NCBI RefSeq assembly: GCF_900114435.1
Contig: NZ_FOZK01000001.1
Span: forward strand, 1,178,001 to 1,242,000
Length of the DNA: 64,000 bases
Direction of reading: 5' to 3'
Source of the DNA: Halomicrobium zhouii
GTDB taxonomy: Archaea; Halobacteriota; Halobacteria; Halobacteriales; Haloarculaceae
Part shown: positions 63,850-64,000 of the stretch, piece by piece
Layout of the letters: each line of letters opens with the position of its first letter
How positions within the stretch are numbered: position 1 is the first letter of the stretch
Notes under the pieces: model-generated
Told to the model about the DNA's origin: nothing
The model's input: the letters and a program-made list of their open reading frames with translations, nothing else
Databases searched by the model: none
Translations under genes and position numbers: made by a program

Positions 63850-64000
63850 ATGATAGGCGTCGTCGGCGGCGGAATCGCCGGACTCGCGGCCGCTCGCAGG
63901 CTCCAGAGTCACGGGCTCGACGTGCAGGTGTTCGAGGCGAGCGACCAGGTCGGCGGGCTCGCCGCCGTCTACGAGACGGCCGGGGACCCGATCGAGAAGT
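63850..64000 (+). CDS. FAD-dependent oxidoreductase, N-terminal part (runs off the window)
   Basis: The first 50 residues begin MIGVVGGGIAGLAAARRLQS with Glu at FEASDQVGGLAA, a Rossmann FAD motif (GxGxxG and acidic strand end) of the amine oxidase/phytoene-desaturase group. The 3' part is outside the window. The substrate is unknown; carotenoid or porphyrin oxidases share this opening. Confidence 0.75.
   Translation, partial: MIGVVGGGIAGLAAARRLQSHGLDVQVFEASDQVGGLAAVYETAGDPIEK

Overview
The window looks like haloarchaeal chromosome (class Halobacteria). The evidence is GC-rich sequence, acidic proteins, archaeal information genes (large clamp-loader subunit, two-domain Cdc48 ATPase), an intron-containing elongator tRNA-Met, a HalX response regulator, many leaderless starts with a TATA-like box 22-34 bases upstream, and Tat signals on exported proteins. 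A family such as Haloarculaceae would fit, but that is an impression, not a proof. No virus, plasmid, transposase, integrase or CRISPR array was seen.

Layout. 1-1.6 kb: 3' end of HMG-CoA synthase, a duplicated 3' scrap of it, and repeats. 1.6-6.6 kb: PHP phosphoesterase, XRE regulator, membrane protein, tandem universal stress protein, rfcL. 6.6-11.6 kb: one 1668-residue secreted repeat protein. 12-17.6 kb: ctaA, malic enzyme, RNase H-like protein, small proteins, HalX regulator. 17.6-25.6 kb: GH3 glucosidase, a lone pair of peptide-type ABC ATPases, a branched-chain-type binding lipoprotein, and a Dyp-like Tat lipoprotein. 25.6-33.7 kb: CRTAC1-type lipoprotein, SDR, nucleoside hydrolase, two membrane transport-type proteins, tRNA-Met with tandem repeats beside it, two haloarchaeal conserved proteins. 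33.7-45.3 kb: VTT membrane protein, two histidine kinases, a 39-residue zinc protein, molybdopterin oxidoreductase, class II ribonucleotide reductase, subtilase. 45.4-52.6 kb: a trpG scrap, a GH27 alpha-galactosidase with NPCBM and ricin-type domains, then trpDFEG with 4-base overlaps. 52.9-64 kb: tRNA-Val with a copied 3' end, lycopene-cyclase half domain, CBS-HPF fusion, zinc alcohol dehydrogenase, Cdc48, stress protein, larC, and the start of an FAD oxidoreductase.

Functionally the region mixes housekeeping (replication, tryptophan, deoxyribonucleotides, heme A, isoprenoid) with sugar use (GH3, GH27, polyol-type dehydrogenase, malic enzyme) and signalling.

The points most worth a second look are: the 14-unit, 23-residue glutamine-ladder array in the giant exported protein; the repeated theme of gene or tRNA 3' ends copied next to the intact gene (HMG-CoA synthase, tRNA-Met, trpG, tRNA-Val), one of which brackets the bacterial-looking GH27 gene; a four-copy dispersed repeat with conserved ends and a hairpin body; and a TGTAC palindrome in the trp promoter.
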